Of a DNA stretch of 51,081 bases, positions 21,257 to 31,902 are shown in pieces. The notes beneath the pieces were generated by a model that was not told the origin of the DNA, made no database searches, and was given only the letters and a program-made list of their open reading frames with translations. Each line of letters starts with the position of its first letter. Positions within the stretch are counted from its first letter, which is position 1. The DNA lies in NCBI GenBank assembly GCA_015852425.1, contig JAAAIG010000195.1, positions 1 to 51,081 on the forward strand. The letters run 5' to 3'. A program made the translations under genes and the position numbers. Source of the DNA: Gryganskiella cystojenkinii (Eukaryota > Mortierellomycota > Mortierellomycetes > Mortierellales > Mortierellaceae).

Positions 21257-24005
21257 ATGGTACCACTTTCACACGGTCCGCTTTTTTCAATTTTGCTGTG
21301 CTCCTTCATTATCTTCGATGCTCACTCAAACACCGTCTCGAATCTTGGATTGCTATCCCTTCTCTTTACTTAGAGACACGGACAAAAAAAAGTAAAAGAA
21401 GAGTCTCCGGAGGTCCTCAAGGCTAGGCAGGAACGAGAGTCTGCTGTCCTGAAGGACTATCTTGCACTCAAACAGTCGCTGAAGGAAATCGTAAGTGACC
21501 CCAACATCTAAACTGCTGCTTGGCTTTGTTCTCTCGTATTGCGTGCCTGTAATCTGATATGGGACAATCATACTATTTGTTCTTAGGTCGACTCACAGAA
21601 ACGGGATAACGACGCGCTCAAGATCACGACGGCTCTCGTGCGCAAGAGTCCCGACTATTACTCTGTCTGGAACGTGCGCAGGACGATTCTCAAGGAAGGG
21701 TTCCTGGATAACGCGTGAGTTACCGGGACGTTGTTCGATACTTCTATTCTCAAAGGCTCACAGAAACCAACCGAGATTCTTTTTCTTGTTCCCCTCCGCC
21801 CATAACGTTAGTGACGACGACACAGCAAACCAGATATACTCGAACGAACTCGATTTCTTGACAGAGAACATGAAGCTTAACCCAAAGTCGTACTGGATGT
21901 GGAATCATCGTCGGTGGTGCCTCGAGAACATGCACAAGCCGAAATGGGACCTTGAGCTTGGCATGGTCAACAAGTTTCTCGAGATGGATGCTCGAAACTG
22001 TAAGTTTGTAATGAACAAACCATGCGGCACTAAAATTTTCCTTATGATGTCATGCTGATAATTTATCGGATGGGCCATGCACCCTTCATTTTTTATCTTC
22101 TTTTTTGTGGTTTGTTCTCGATAGTTCATGGCTGGAGCTACAGACGGTATATCATTCGTCAACTGGATCTCATCGACAAGGAAGCGACAGACAAAGTTCT
22201 GGACCGTGCCCAGACCGAGTTCGATTTCACCACCAACAAGATCCACCAAAACTTTTCAAACTACTCGGCTTGGCATAATCGCAGTACATTGCTCGGCAAA
22301 CTCGCAGATGTGATGACCGAGGAGGAGCGCGAGACGATTGTCGATAATGAGTTTGACTTGGTCAAGAACGCCATCTACACCGATCCAGAAGATCAGAGTG
22401 CATGGCTCTACGATCTTTGGCTCATTGGCAGAGGTATGGACAAGATTATTATCACCAGTAGAGCTGGTTTTTTTTTCCCTTCACATATCTGTACAAAACT
22501 AAGAATATGTTCTGCTCTCTCACCAAATAGAAAAGCGCAGCATCTCAGCCCTGGGGGCCTCTGTTATCTCTTTCCACCCACTAGAGATCGTGGTCGCCTT
22601 TGACGAGACAGTCAAGCTCAAGACCCCGTTCACAGTCTCGACGCGACTCGATCATGTCGTCGCACCACTCGAGGGAGAGTGGAAGGCAACCGGATCCGAT
22701 TCCGATTTGGGCACCGTCTGGATCTTTCAACAAACTTCAGGCGTCGAATACGGTCCCACAGTTGAGGTCCTGATCTTTCCCGAGGATGTCTGTGCAGTGC
22801 GAGCAGGATCGTCTCTCCAAACCGCCGTCTGTTTTGAACTCGAAACCCTCAACCAGGATCTGAACGAGATTTCAGGACAACTGACACGACTCGTCGTTGG
22901 ACAGAATTTGATGTACGATGTGACGAAACGTATTGGACCCGTGGCAGGACCCGATGGAACCACGGAGGCGCAGCAGCTGCAGCACTTGAGCCCAAAGCAC
23001 TTGGTCACGTCCTTGACCTCCTCCAACTCTCTTGGTGATCGCGTGGAGCTTCTAAAGCGCGAGATCGCCTCTGTACGAGAGTTGATCGAGATCGAGCCAG
23101 ACTGCAAATGGCCCATTCAGATCCTGTCAACCCTTCTTTCCGAGTTGCGCGAGACCGTCAGCATCCACTCTGTACAGGCAAAGGAGATTGACGACGAGTG
23201 CATCGAACTTCAAGAAAAGCTCATCTCAATCGACCCACTTCGTCAGGAGCGATATGAGGATCGACGTGAGTGCAGAACGTGAGCTTGTTAGAAACACATT
23301 TTGTTTTGGCTTTTGAGCTGCATATTTACATTGACACTTCCTCCCTCCCCGCGATTAGGCACGCAACTGGTGTTTGATCGCGAAACCCTGAACATCGTCA
23401 AGGACTCGAAGAGGTTCCCCGAGATTGAATTTGCCACTGAACAACCTCGAGATCTGGACCTGACCATGCGAGGATTGACGCATATTCCGACCTCGTCCTA
23501 TTTCATTCATATCCGCGCTTTGAACCTGGATTCGAACTCTATCACGTCCACGCGTTTCCTCCGCAACTTGCTGAGTGTCCGTCATGTGAACCTGTCCAAC
23601 AATCTGATTGAACGCCTTGAGGGTGTTCAACATGCACCAAGTCTCGAATTTTTAAACCTGGAGAACAACCTGATCAAGAAATGGGAGGATGTTGTTGCTG
23701 GATTTGTGTTTTGGCACGAGGGCAAGTTGGCCCGGACAGGAAGCACGGTCAAAGTGCTGTTGGGCCTGAACCCAGTGATTGAGAACGAAGGAGGAGAGAA
23801 CGTGTTGGAGCAGCGATGGGATGATGTTGGCGAGGTCGGTATCCAGATCCAGTGGAAATCGAATGAACTGTTGCTGGTCGAAGAGGAAGAGATCAGGTTA
23901 CAACTACACGGTGCAAAGGACGATGGTGGCGAGTTGGGCTCGTTCAAAATGGACGGCAACCGAAGAGTCAGTACCACGTTTGTTGAGATTGCGACTGGTC
24001 ATTGA
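21257..24005 (+). CDS. BET4: Rab geranylgeranyltransferase alpha subunit with Ig-like and LRR domains
   Basis: Seven exons (21257-21259, 21374-21490, 21587-21714, 21812-21999, 22125-22433, 22531-23265, 23359-24005) encode 708 aa. Together with a beta subunit and Rab escort protein, it would attach geranylgeranyl groups to Rab GTPases. The N terminus MRHGQKKVKEE matches the family's MHGR.KVK start. Prenyltransferase alpha repeats follow: DYYSVWNVRR, SYWMWNHRRWCLE, NFSNYSAWHNRS and DQSAWLYDLWL. After residue about 250 comes a beta-rich stretch (VEVLIFPEDVCAVRAG) where animal enzymes have an Ig-like domain, then leucine-rich repeats (LDLTMRGLTHIP, ALNLDSNSI, HVNLSNNLIERL, FLNLENNLIKKW). Yeast Bet4 (327 aa) lacks both extra domains, so the architecture is animal-like. 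Exon 1 is only the ATG. Confidence 0.92.
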
Positions 24006-24037
24006 GGGACCGGATGAAGATTCAAGCATGTTCAAAT

Positions 24038-24043
24038 AATAAA
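24038..24043 (+). terminator. AATAAA poly(A) signal of the Rab GGTase gene
   Basis: AATAAA lies 33 nt after the stop codon at 24005. Confidence 0.4.
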
Positions 24044-24100
24044 AAATAGCACAAAGCAACATACAATCACAAATGTTTTAGGGAGTTTAAGGGAGGGTTT

Positions 24101-25663
24101 TCAAGCACGAAATCGACAACTCGTCAATCCAGGCCAAATCTCCAAAAGATATCGCCCGACTGACGAGTTTCTGATCTGAGTCGGGTTCAAATACGAGCCC
24201 CTAAAGGTATCCTCCCTCCTCTCCGACTCGAGCAACGACATTCCAAGAGCCACTCGGGGATTCAACCCAAACACTCTGCCGCTGACACACCACGAGAGAT
24301 GAATCTCTCAAAGATGTTTCAGTTGTGTGAGTTGCTGAAAGACTTCAGTGTTGGCCTCACCTCAGGTAACATCCTCTGAAGCGCGATTCGGAGAACCTCG
24401 AGTTGGAGACAAACCCAGGGACGTGGCAGGGGCGGTGAGAGTGGTGACGACGACGATTCTGGAGGAGCTGGTTTTTCGGTGGCGTCTCTGAATTCTTCTC
24501 CCCCAAAGCCTTGGAGGAGCTCATACGCATTAAAAACTTGGCCACGGAATTCCTTCAATCGAGGACAGGACGTCAAAATCTCTTGGATCATCCAACTGTC
24601 GGTCATCAAATGCGCGACCTCCAATGTCGCGAAGTGGCGTTGGAGAGCTCGCCAAAAGTTCTGCATCCCCATCATTGTTGCCGTTGTTCCAGCGGTGGCG
24701 GTTGTGGTCATCATGAGGTTTGCGGTCGGGAGCCTCAGCTGTTTCAAAGGATTCAGACAGCTGTTCAGGAGTCTGGTCCATGAGTTCTGCTTTTCAACCC
24801 ATTCTCGAGTCCACGAGCCATAGCCATTGAGGGTATCGACGATTTGAAGAGAATGCAGTCTGGGCCACCAAAGGAGACATGGTTGAAGATCCCGACAGAA
24901 ATCCGAGGATGCATCACTACCCGTTTCTCCCACGGTTAGCCTTATTGAAGCAAGCACGGTCCAGGACAGGGATTCGAGCCGTGGGCAACGTTTGAATAAC
25001 GCTAGTTGATCACTCCAGGCCATGAATGGAGTTGTCCTACGATCAGATCCTCTAAGACCGGGAACATTGGCCAATCTGACCAAGGCGTGTCGGTCGTATC
25101 CAAGACGACGGTGAAGGGAAATGCTCGGTAGAGCTCAAGATGTCTCAGTCGTGAAGCAAGGCTAAAAAGTCGTGACAGGGACTTCGTCTCCAGATTAAGC
25201 CATATAATACTTAAGCCTGTGAGTCGAGGGCAATCTCCAGCGATTGTTTCTAGGAATGTGTCCACCAAAGATGGTGGGAGTGTTGGCGATGGCACTGATA
25301 ACGGTGTTTGGGTCGTTGCCGCCGGTGCAGTTGCAGTATCGTCCGCTCCGCGACTCGGACCAGGTGCGGGTTTTGTCCAAGCAGAGCCATTAAAAAATCA
25401 TATTCCTGGCCTAGAGTCCCTCGGGTTGTGAACTGCAGACGCTTGAGAACCTGACAGTTCTTAAGGATATGATTGCGTTCTTCTTCATTAAAATCTAAGC
25501 TTTTGTAGATGGTAAAATCCCGGACATGCTCAAGGTGTCGTTGAAAGGATGGCCAAAATGGGTTCGCGCTCGAAACCACTATTTCATAGTAGAGTAGAGG
25601 GAGAAAATCCGAATACCAAAGTTTTGAAATACGGATACACGATGCCAAGTCGAATCTCGACAA
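24101..25663 (-). pseudogene. Broken F-box/LRR protein gene
   Basis: The - strand carries a clear F-box/LRR-style protein split over four reading-frame segments: 25663-25250 (FDLASCIRISKLWYSDFLPL ... HLEHVRDFTIYKSLDF), about 25390-25002 (LPPSLVDTFLETIAGDCPRL ... LRHLELYRAFPF), 25083-24319 (LALFKRCPRLESLSW ... EILTSCPRLKEFRGQVF) and about 24345-24101 (VFQQLTQLKHL, a TGA stop at 24310-24308, then EIHLSWCVSGRVFGLNPRVA). Each junction needs the same one-base shift, and none has splice sites giving an intron of reasonable size. A TGA also lies just upstream of the first segment (25672-25670), so no ATG leads the F-box region. F-box proteins are substrate adaptors of SCF ubiquitin ligases; this copy can no longer make one intact. 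An alternative is several assembly errors in one gene. Small unusual introns are less likely. Confidence 0.75.
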
Positions 25664-25879
25664 GGTCCATCAATGAAGAAAGTAATTGAAAAGAATGAAC
25701 GATTGTAAAACGAAATGCAAATGGACAAATAAAAAAAAGACTCCCAAGGTACCCCCAAGATATGTCAAGGACTGTCGCATGACACTGTCGCCTCGCCACA
25801 GACAGACACGAAGAAAAAGAGGCCAAGTTGAGGCCTTTTGTTGGCATCTTGTCCCCCTGTGCGTCTTAAAAAAACAGAT

Positions 25880-26291
25880 CTAATTATTTTTTTTTAAACA
25901 CCTCCGTTCAAGAACTTCTTGCATTTCCCTGAGCTTGAGTTCATTTCCAGTCTGATCGGGCAGAGGATGGGGTATGAGGATGGTTCTTGGCTTTCGGGAA
26001 GGAGACACTGCTCCCAGGTCATGGCCTTGTTGCAATTTACGGACACCAAATTTTCGTTTTGGCTGCGGCGGGACCTCTTCCTCCTGGAAATCAAAAAAAA
26101 AGTTTAATTTGGTTAAGATGGGCTTGCTGGTGCCTTTTTTTCGGCCAATGTATGCAAGCAATGTTGACAAACAGTGCCTTTGCGATTACTGTGGGTGCGT
26201 CGTTGGAGAAAGCCAGTGTTTTGAGTCATGGGTACTGTACATGTACCTTTGCCTTGTTGAGGACGTTTAATAAGGCTGACCACACATACAT
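25880..26291 (-). CDS. Tentative small protein, 82 aa, unknown function
   Basis: Two exons (26291-26247 and 26083-25880) join in phase 0. A 15-residue exon MYVWSALLNVLNKAK with an AAAG|gtacat donor joins, across a 163-nt intron ending tttgatttccag, to EEEVPPQPKRKFGVRKLQ and the rest, ending LERRCLKKNN. The second exon is basic and Pro-rich with protein-like composition, unlike the random frames around it. No family was recognised. The first exon is a best guess; other upstream exons are possible. A chance open frame cannot be excluded. Confidence 0.4.
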
Positions 26292-26392
26292 GCAAGAAAA
26301 GGAAATAAAACAAAAGTGAGAGCAAAATAACAAAAGGTGTGGGCATGCGATCAAGTTTGCAAACGATTGTTAAACAGGGCCATCAGGAAGTA

Positions 26393-26431
<39 letters not shown>

Positions 26432-27015
26432 CTTGTTTTGTCACCATTCTCCCGGGAGAACCTGGACCCAGACATCCGTCCCTGTAAATCTTGCAAGCCC
26501 AAAAACTAAGCCCGAAGGCTCAAGGGTAAGGGATGTCCCAGCCAAGAAAAAGACAGGCCCATCTATTTTTTGGGAGGAAGTTCTGGTTTTGGTCAGGCCA
26601 CCCACCATTCCTGCAAAGATTGCGCCCCAACCGCCCATCTATCCATTCTGACGGACAGAAAGACAGAGACAACAAAGAAATACAAAGACAAAGAGAGAAG
26701 TATGTCATCAGGTTCATTTCCGTCGACAAGCAAAAATAAACTTTATTTCGACCCTGCACCACACGGTGCCTGTCCCAACAGCCATGGGCGAAAGTCAAAA
26801 AAGAAAGAGTGTGCAAAGGCACTGAAGTCCCATCCTCATTCTTTTTTATTTCATGTTTTTCATTCCCTTCCCTCGTCACTCCTCACTTTTTGCACTCATT
26901 CACTCATTCTTCGCACCTCAACTCATTCATAACCATTACTTTTTTTTTTCCACCCTCCCCCTCGCTCTCTCAAAAAATACCAAAAGCGTCTTAGCCCAAT
27001 TCTCTCTTTGCAAGC
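26292..27015. other. Intergenic region upstream of the F-box gene
   Basis: This 724-bp stretch holds an (AG)17 array at 26396-26429 and, in its last 200 nt, a T/C-rich promoter-like stretch before the ATG at 27016. I see no gene in it. Confidence 0.5.
26396..26429. repeat. (AG)17 microsatellite
   Basis: Seventeen perfect AG units lie between the tentative small gene and the F-box gene. It is the second AG array of the window. Confidence 0.92.
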
Positions 27016-30000
27016 ATGGACCTCCCCTCTCTTTCCTCCTCAGCTGCTTGTGCCTCTTCCCCAACATGCCCCTTGCCACAACCACCACAGCAACAGCAAC
27101 AACATTGCACTAGAGCAGTCCTACCAGAGGAATGTCTCATCATGATCTTCAGATACTTGGACCATGACCGATCCAGTCTCCACACTTTACTCCAGATCAG
27201 TCACCAGTTCTTTAGACTCGTGGTCCCGATTCTTTACAAATCGCCTTTCCGGCGATTGGAATCTAGGGCTGAATCCTGGTCCTGGCCAGAGCGAACCCGA
27301 CGTCAAGTGCTTCTGTTGCAGTTGTTTCTTCGTTCTGTCGAGATCAAGCAAGAGGACACTAGGAAGAAGGAACAAAAACGAAAACAGAAGCCAATCATCA
27401 CTAGACGAACTCTATACTGCCGAAAACAACAGCAACGCCAAGAAGAAAATCTAGCCCACACCACCACAGTCTCGAAACGAAGAGATTCCCCCACCGGTCA
27501 GGCTGCAGCTGCTGGTCTGGGAATTGTCGTGCCTGTACCGTCCTCATCAACTATAGTCTCACCAGTGTCTACAACAACAATAACGACAACGACAACAGCA
27601 GATGGTCTTGAGAAAAGGAGGTCCCTTCGATTCGCTGCTGTCTCCTCCACACTGTCCAAGGGGAGGCAAAGATGGTCGTCCAGGAGACCATCTTCTCCCT
27701 TGTCGAAAAAGGAAAGCAATTCCATCGTTGCCATCGTTCCTGAAAATCAATCGGGTAAAGTGACTTTCATTTTTAACTTTTCTTCATTTTTGGCAAATAC
27801 ATCTCTAACTTTCACTCCTTCTCATGGTTTCCTGTCACAGATGACGATCATCTCTTCCAGTTCGACAACGACACAGAATTTCATCAGGGGCACAGGCAAC
27901 AACTTTACTTAAACAACGACAGCTATGATGACAGCGACACGCAAGATGACGAGTACCAATTTTTCGATGAGGACAGTCATGATAACAGCCACAGCGAGGA
28001 AGAAGACGATTCGACAAACGACATTTCCAGGACCTCAGCTCAGCCAGAGCTCAACCTCGGCCCTTTCAGTCTTTCAAAGAATCCTCAGCAAGACACAGAT
28101 CCCAAAGATTGGACTCGAGCTCTGCAACGACGTCTTGGCACGCTCAGCCGCATGGTCGAACGAGGGACAAATTTTGTCCATGCAACAGCCATTGCCTCGT
28201 CTGTTTCACCATCTAGCTCAAAACCAACGGGCTCCTCCTCTCCTTCCTCGGCGCCGACTTCTCGGCTTATGACAGACTACCTCGCCCACTATACAGAGCA
28301 CGATCACCCTCATCTTCTCCGAATCCTTCCTGCCATCTGTCCGTCCATCCCAAAGGAGTGCTTTGAGCAACTTCTCTCGTGCTCTCCAAACTTGGCGTCA
28401 GCCGCGCCACCAGCGGGTTTTCTTGGCGGATCGCTCTCTCATAATCCAGTCATGAGCCTGTTTCAGTCCTCGAACAGTCATTCTAGAAGCTTGGACAAAG
28501 CGCACGCTGTTCGTTGTCGGATCGAACGCGACTTGTTGCAACACTCGCCACAACGAATTAGGACTCTCTCGATTTCAGCCCCGAGAATAGAGGCAATCTT
28601 ACACCTACCTATCACTGCGCAAAAGCGCCAAGGTCTCCCAGAGAAAGATACCCACCAGAGTCGATCGCCAATCTCGAGTCTGACGTCAACGTTTGCCTCA
28701 CTGCTGTCATCCTCTCCATTCTCGGGTACCTCCATGTCCAGTGCGTCTCCGGTACCGCCCTCGTCCATGTTGTTCTCAGCCCCTTCAACATGGTCCTTAC
28801 GATCCTCTCATTCGGCTAGAAGCGCATCCTCTTCCTCCACATCGTCTGCATCTTCCATCTCATCATCCCGTTCGTCCTCGGCAGCCTCGACCATGTCATC
28901 TGACTCTATTTCATGGGAGGACATACGGCCGAGACTCTGTCAACTTCGACATCTTCACCGGATCGAATTTTACGATATTCACTTTGATTTCGATATCGAG
29001 GTCGTGGTCGAATTCTTGAAGGCCCATGATCAGGCATACCACACTATCCGCGAGATCAAGATCGGTGGTCCTGATGATGTGGCTAAATCCACGCATCCTG
29101 GATTGATCCAAGTGATCCAGAGTGTACGGACGCTCAAGGTCCTGGACATGACTGAGTGGCGCGAGGCTACAAAGTTCTTGGATATGATCCCAACCCGGCA
29201 TCTGGAGACGTTGCTTTTAGGGAACGTCCGCATGGCGGGCAATGTTCCAGAGGATCAAGCTCAAGAAGCGACCGAGACTGGAACAGCAAATACGGCGGAG
29301 GCAGCCGCTGCTGAGGACGAGAACTCAGAACCGCGTTGTCACCCTCAGATCGAAGCGTTGCAACAGTGTCGACACCTGAAAGAGCTAAAGATGCCGGTTC
29401 TGATCGATGGTTTGTTGGAATGGGCGGTTCAGGAACGAGCAAGGCGAGTAGAACGTTCTGTTGTGAGTCAATGTCCTTGTCTTTACGCTAGCACATCCCC
29501 ATTCTCGTATCGTTCACGGTCGATGTTTTCGCTATCTTCGTCGCCATCGCCTTCACCGGCATACTCTTTTTCGACTGCAAGGTGGGATGACGGTCCGCGA
29601 CCTGTGGAGCTCGAAAGAGTCAATTTGTCAGGAACAAGCTCAGGACCTTTGATGTCGACGCTTGTTCATGTGATGGACGCCTTCCGAGACTCGATTCAGA
29701 CTCTTCAAGGCACTTCTTGGGTGGACTCAACCGAGGTCTTGTACTGTGAACAGAGCTTATCCTGGGCCTGGATGCTACCGAAGCTCGAGCTACTGGATCT
29801 CCAAGGCGATGTTGCCCATCGGTTCCGACTCGGATCATTACGATATTGCCCTCAGCTTCGGGTTTTGCGTCTATCCTTACCCCACTCGGCTCGTCCTTCT
29901 CGGCACGGAGCGCAGCAGCAGCAACAAGCGAGTCAAGACGACGAGTCTTTGTATGGTCTTGGTGGCGACAGCAGTGATCAAGGCACAGTGATGACCGAAA

Positions 30001-30491
30001 ACGACAACCTCGACTATCAGGACGCAGCGGACACCGACTGCACCCTCTCCGAGCTGTTCTGTAAAAGTGACAAGAGTATCAGCAAGAATACAAGACGGTA
30101 TAGGTCATGCGATCTCCCTCATCTACAAGAGCTCAAGCTTGCGGGCAATTGGGGTCTGTGTGACGAATCTCTTGTGAGGATGATGCAGTCGATGCCTCGG
30201 CTGCGTCGATTGGCGCTGCTGCGCTGTGATGCGGGTAGTGGTGGTGGTGGAGGAGGAGGAGGAGAAGGAGGGAAGACGGACGGACGGCGATTGACGGGCC
30301 AGGGTCTGATTCGAGCGCTGAGTTGTTTAAGAGAAAGAGTACAAAGTTTGGAAGTCAGTCGGGCATGGCAACATGAGTTGGAAGAGGCGTATGGATCCAA
30401 CAATGACGGCGGTGATGGAGACAAGAAGAATTACGATAACGGAGGATCGGCAAGAGTTCAGCCTGTGGACATTATTTACCACTTTTGGTAG
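27016..30491 (+). CDS. F-box protein with leucine-rich C-terminal region
   Basis: Two exons (27016-27754 and 27841-30491) encode 1,129 aa. The F-box lies near the N terminus: LPEECLIMIFRYLDHDRSSL followed by HTLLQISHQFFRLVVPILYK (about residues 36-75). It would bind Skp1 in an SCF ubiquitin ligase. The long middle part is low complexity: Gln/Lys-rich, then Asp/Glu-rich across the splice (DDSDTQDDEYQFFDEDSHD), then Ser-rich. The C-terminal half has degenerate leucine-rich repeats, such as IRTLSISAPRIEAILHLPI, VRTLKVLDMTEW, LETLLLGNVRM, PKLELLDLQGD, LRVLRLSLPHS and LQELKLAGNWGLCDESLV, which would form the substrate-binding part. A Gly run (GSGGGGGGGGEGG) sits near the end. The substrate is unknown. 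A broken F-box gene lies 1.3 kb upstream on the other strand. Confidence 0.85.
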
Positions 30492-31902
30492 CGAGCGGGA
30501 CAACGTTGCATCTTGTAGCATTTTCCTCCAATAACAACTCAATAACCTTGCACCTCTTCTGCTTTCGATCGTCGTTTTTTGAACAAAGAACAGGTATCTG
30601 TGATCGATGATGCTCTGGCTTAATCGTATACCCGGCTTCCGTTTCATTAATTGAAATGCTGGACTGTTCAAAGGGTGATACTACCGGATGAAAAAAAAAA
30701 AAAAATGGCGCATAGAGAAAAGGCGTAATTAATAACTAAAAACAGAGCTGCCCCTTAAATGACTGAGCTGCCCCTTAAATGACTGATATTTGTCTTCACC
30801 GAGGATTTCAAAGTCAAAAAAAACTTTGATTCGAGTTAACTACTCTTTTGAGGCAGGTGGACAAATTTCCTCTTTTTGTCGATTTAGTCTCAGTGTGTGT
30901 TTATTTTTATTTCATTTCATTTTGTCTCAGCATGGCGTATCTATTCTTTGCTCCTCTGCGAGCAGACAATATTGTTTTTAAATGAATGATCAGGATGACA
31001 TCGAATAAAAAAAATTGAAGGAAAAGGTATCCCGAGGAAAGTGATGATAATGAAGGATGACGACAGTGCTTTGCAATTGCCCAGGAGAACAAAGAACAAG
31101 AAAAAAACCTTTTGAGCATAGAGGAGGTGAGGGGCAAAAAACAAAACTCAACGTCTCACTTCATTGGTGCGCTGTAATGTTGAAAAAAAAAAGAAGAAAG
31201 GCCGCGAACACAAAAACAAAAAAGAATAGGCAAAAGAAAATTTAAATCAGCATGGCTGTGGTCTTTGCCAAGATGTGTGTTTTCTGCGCAGGGTGCGGTG
31301 TGGAGCAGAGAAATGCCAATTGAAAGAAAGAAAAACGAGGAGCAACAGAGCAACGTACAAAAGAGAGAGAAAAGTCGACAGACCGACCACTCAATCTTTG
31401 CCACTGTTCTCTTCTCGTCGGTCTTTACAGTGTCAGTAACACCTTTTTCTCTTCTTCTTTCTTTTCTTTTTGTTCTCGTCCGCTCATCTCTCTTTTTCTC
31501 TGTTTGTTGCCATCTACATCAATACCTGAACCCATTGCACTTTTCTTTTTTCATTCTATCCCCTTACATCCATTTGAATCTCACTCATCTCCTTTTAACG
31601 TTTCTACTCTTTCTCCTCACTCCTCTATCCCCCTTGCTTTGTCACGACCCTTTACTTATTTCCCTTTGTTTGCAATCCTTTTCTGCGCCTTCACATCAAA
31701 TTAATTTCTTCTTCTCTCTTGACTTTATTCGTTCTCTCTCCTCGGGGTCCTTGTTTTTTCTCCAGCCCTACCCTCAGACGATACAATTTTGCTCTGTTCT
31801 CTCTCTTCTGTCCTCTTTCTGACCGCTCTCCTCCGCCATCTTCTTCATAATCAACCCTAAAAGCGACTAAAAAAAAAGCAAGAGCACGGAAAGCTATCAA
31901 CG
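30492..31902. other. 1.4 kb intergenic region
   Basis: The region holds the 3' end of the F-box gene, an A run near 30690, a 20-bp tandem duplication (30745-30784) and a CT-rich promoter-like stretch from about 31430 to 31860 before the next start codon. Open frames here lack protein-like features. Confidence 0.5.
30745..30784. repeat. Perfect tandem duplication of a 20-bp unit
   Basis: GAGCTGCCCCTTAAATGACT occurs twice back to back, followed by GAT. Two perfect copies suggest a recent slippage or duplication event. Confidence 0.95.

Noticed and set aside
24180..24205. tRNA B-box-like GGTTCAAATAC
   Set aside because: No matching A box at the right distance and no cloverleaf; it lies in the last segment of the F-box pseudogene.
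24332..24357. A 26-nt intron that would repair the last break of the F-box pseudogene
   Set aside because: It is too short to be credible, and an in-frame stop follows at 24310-24308 in any case.
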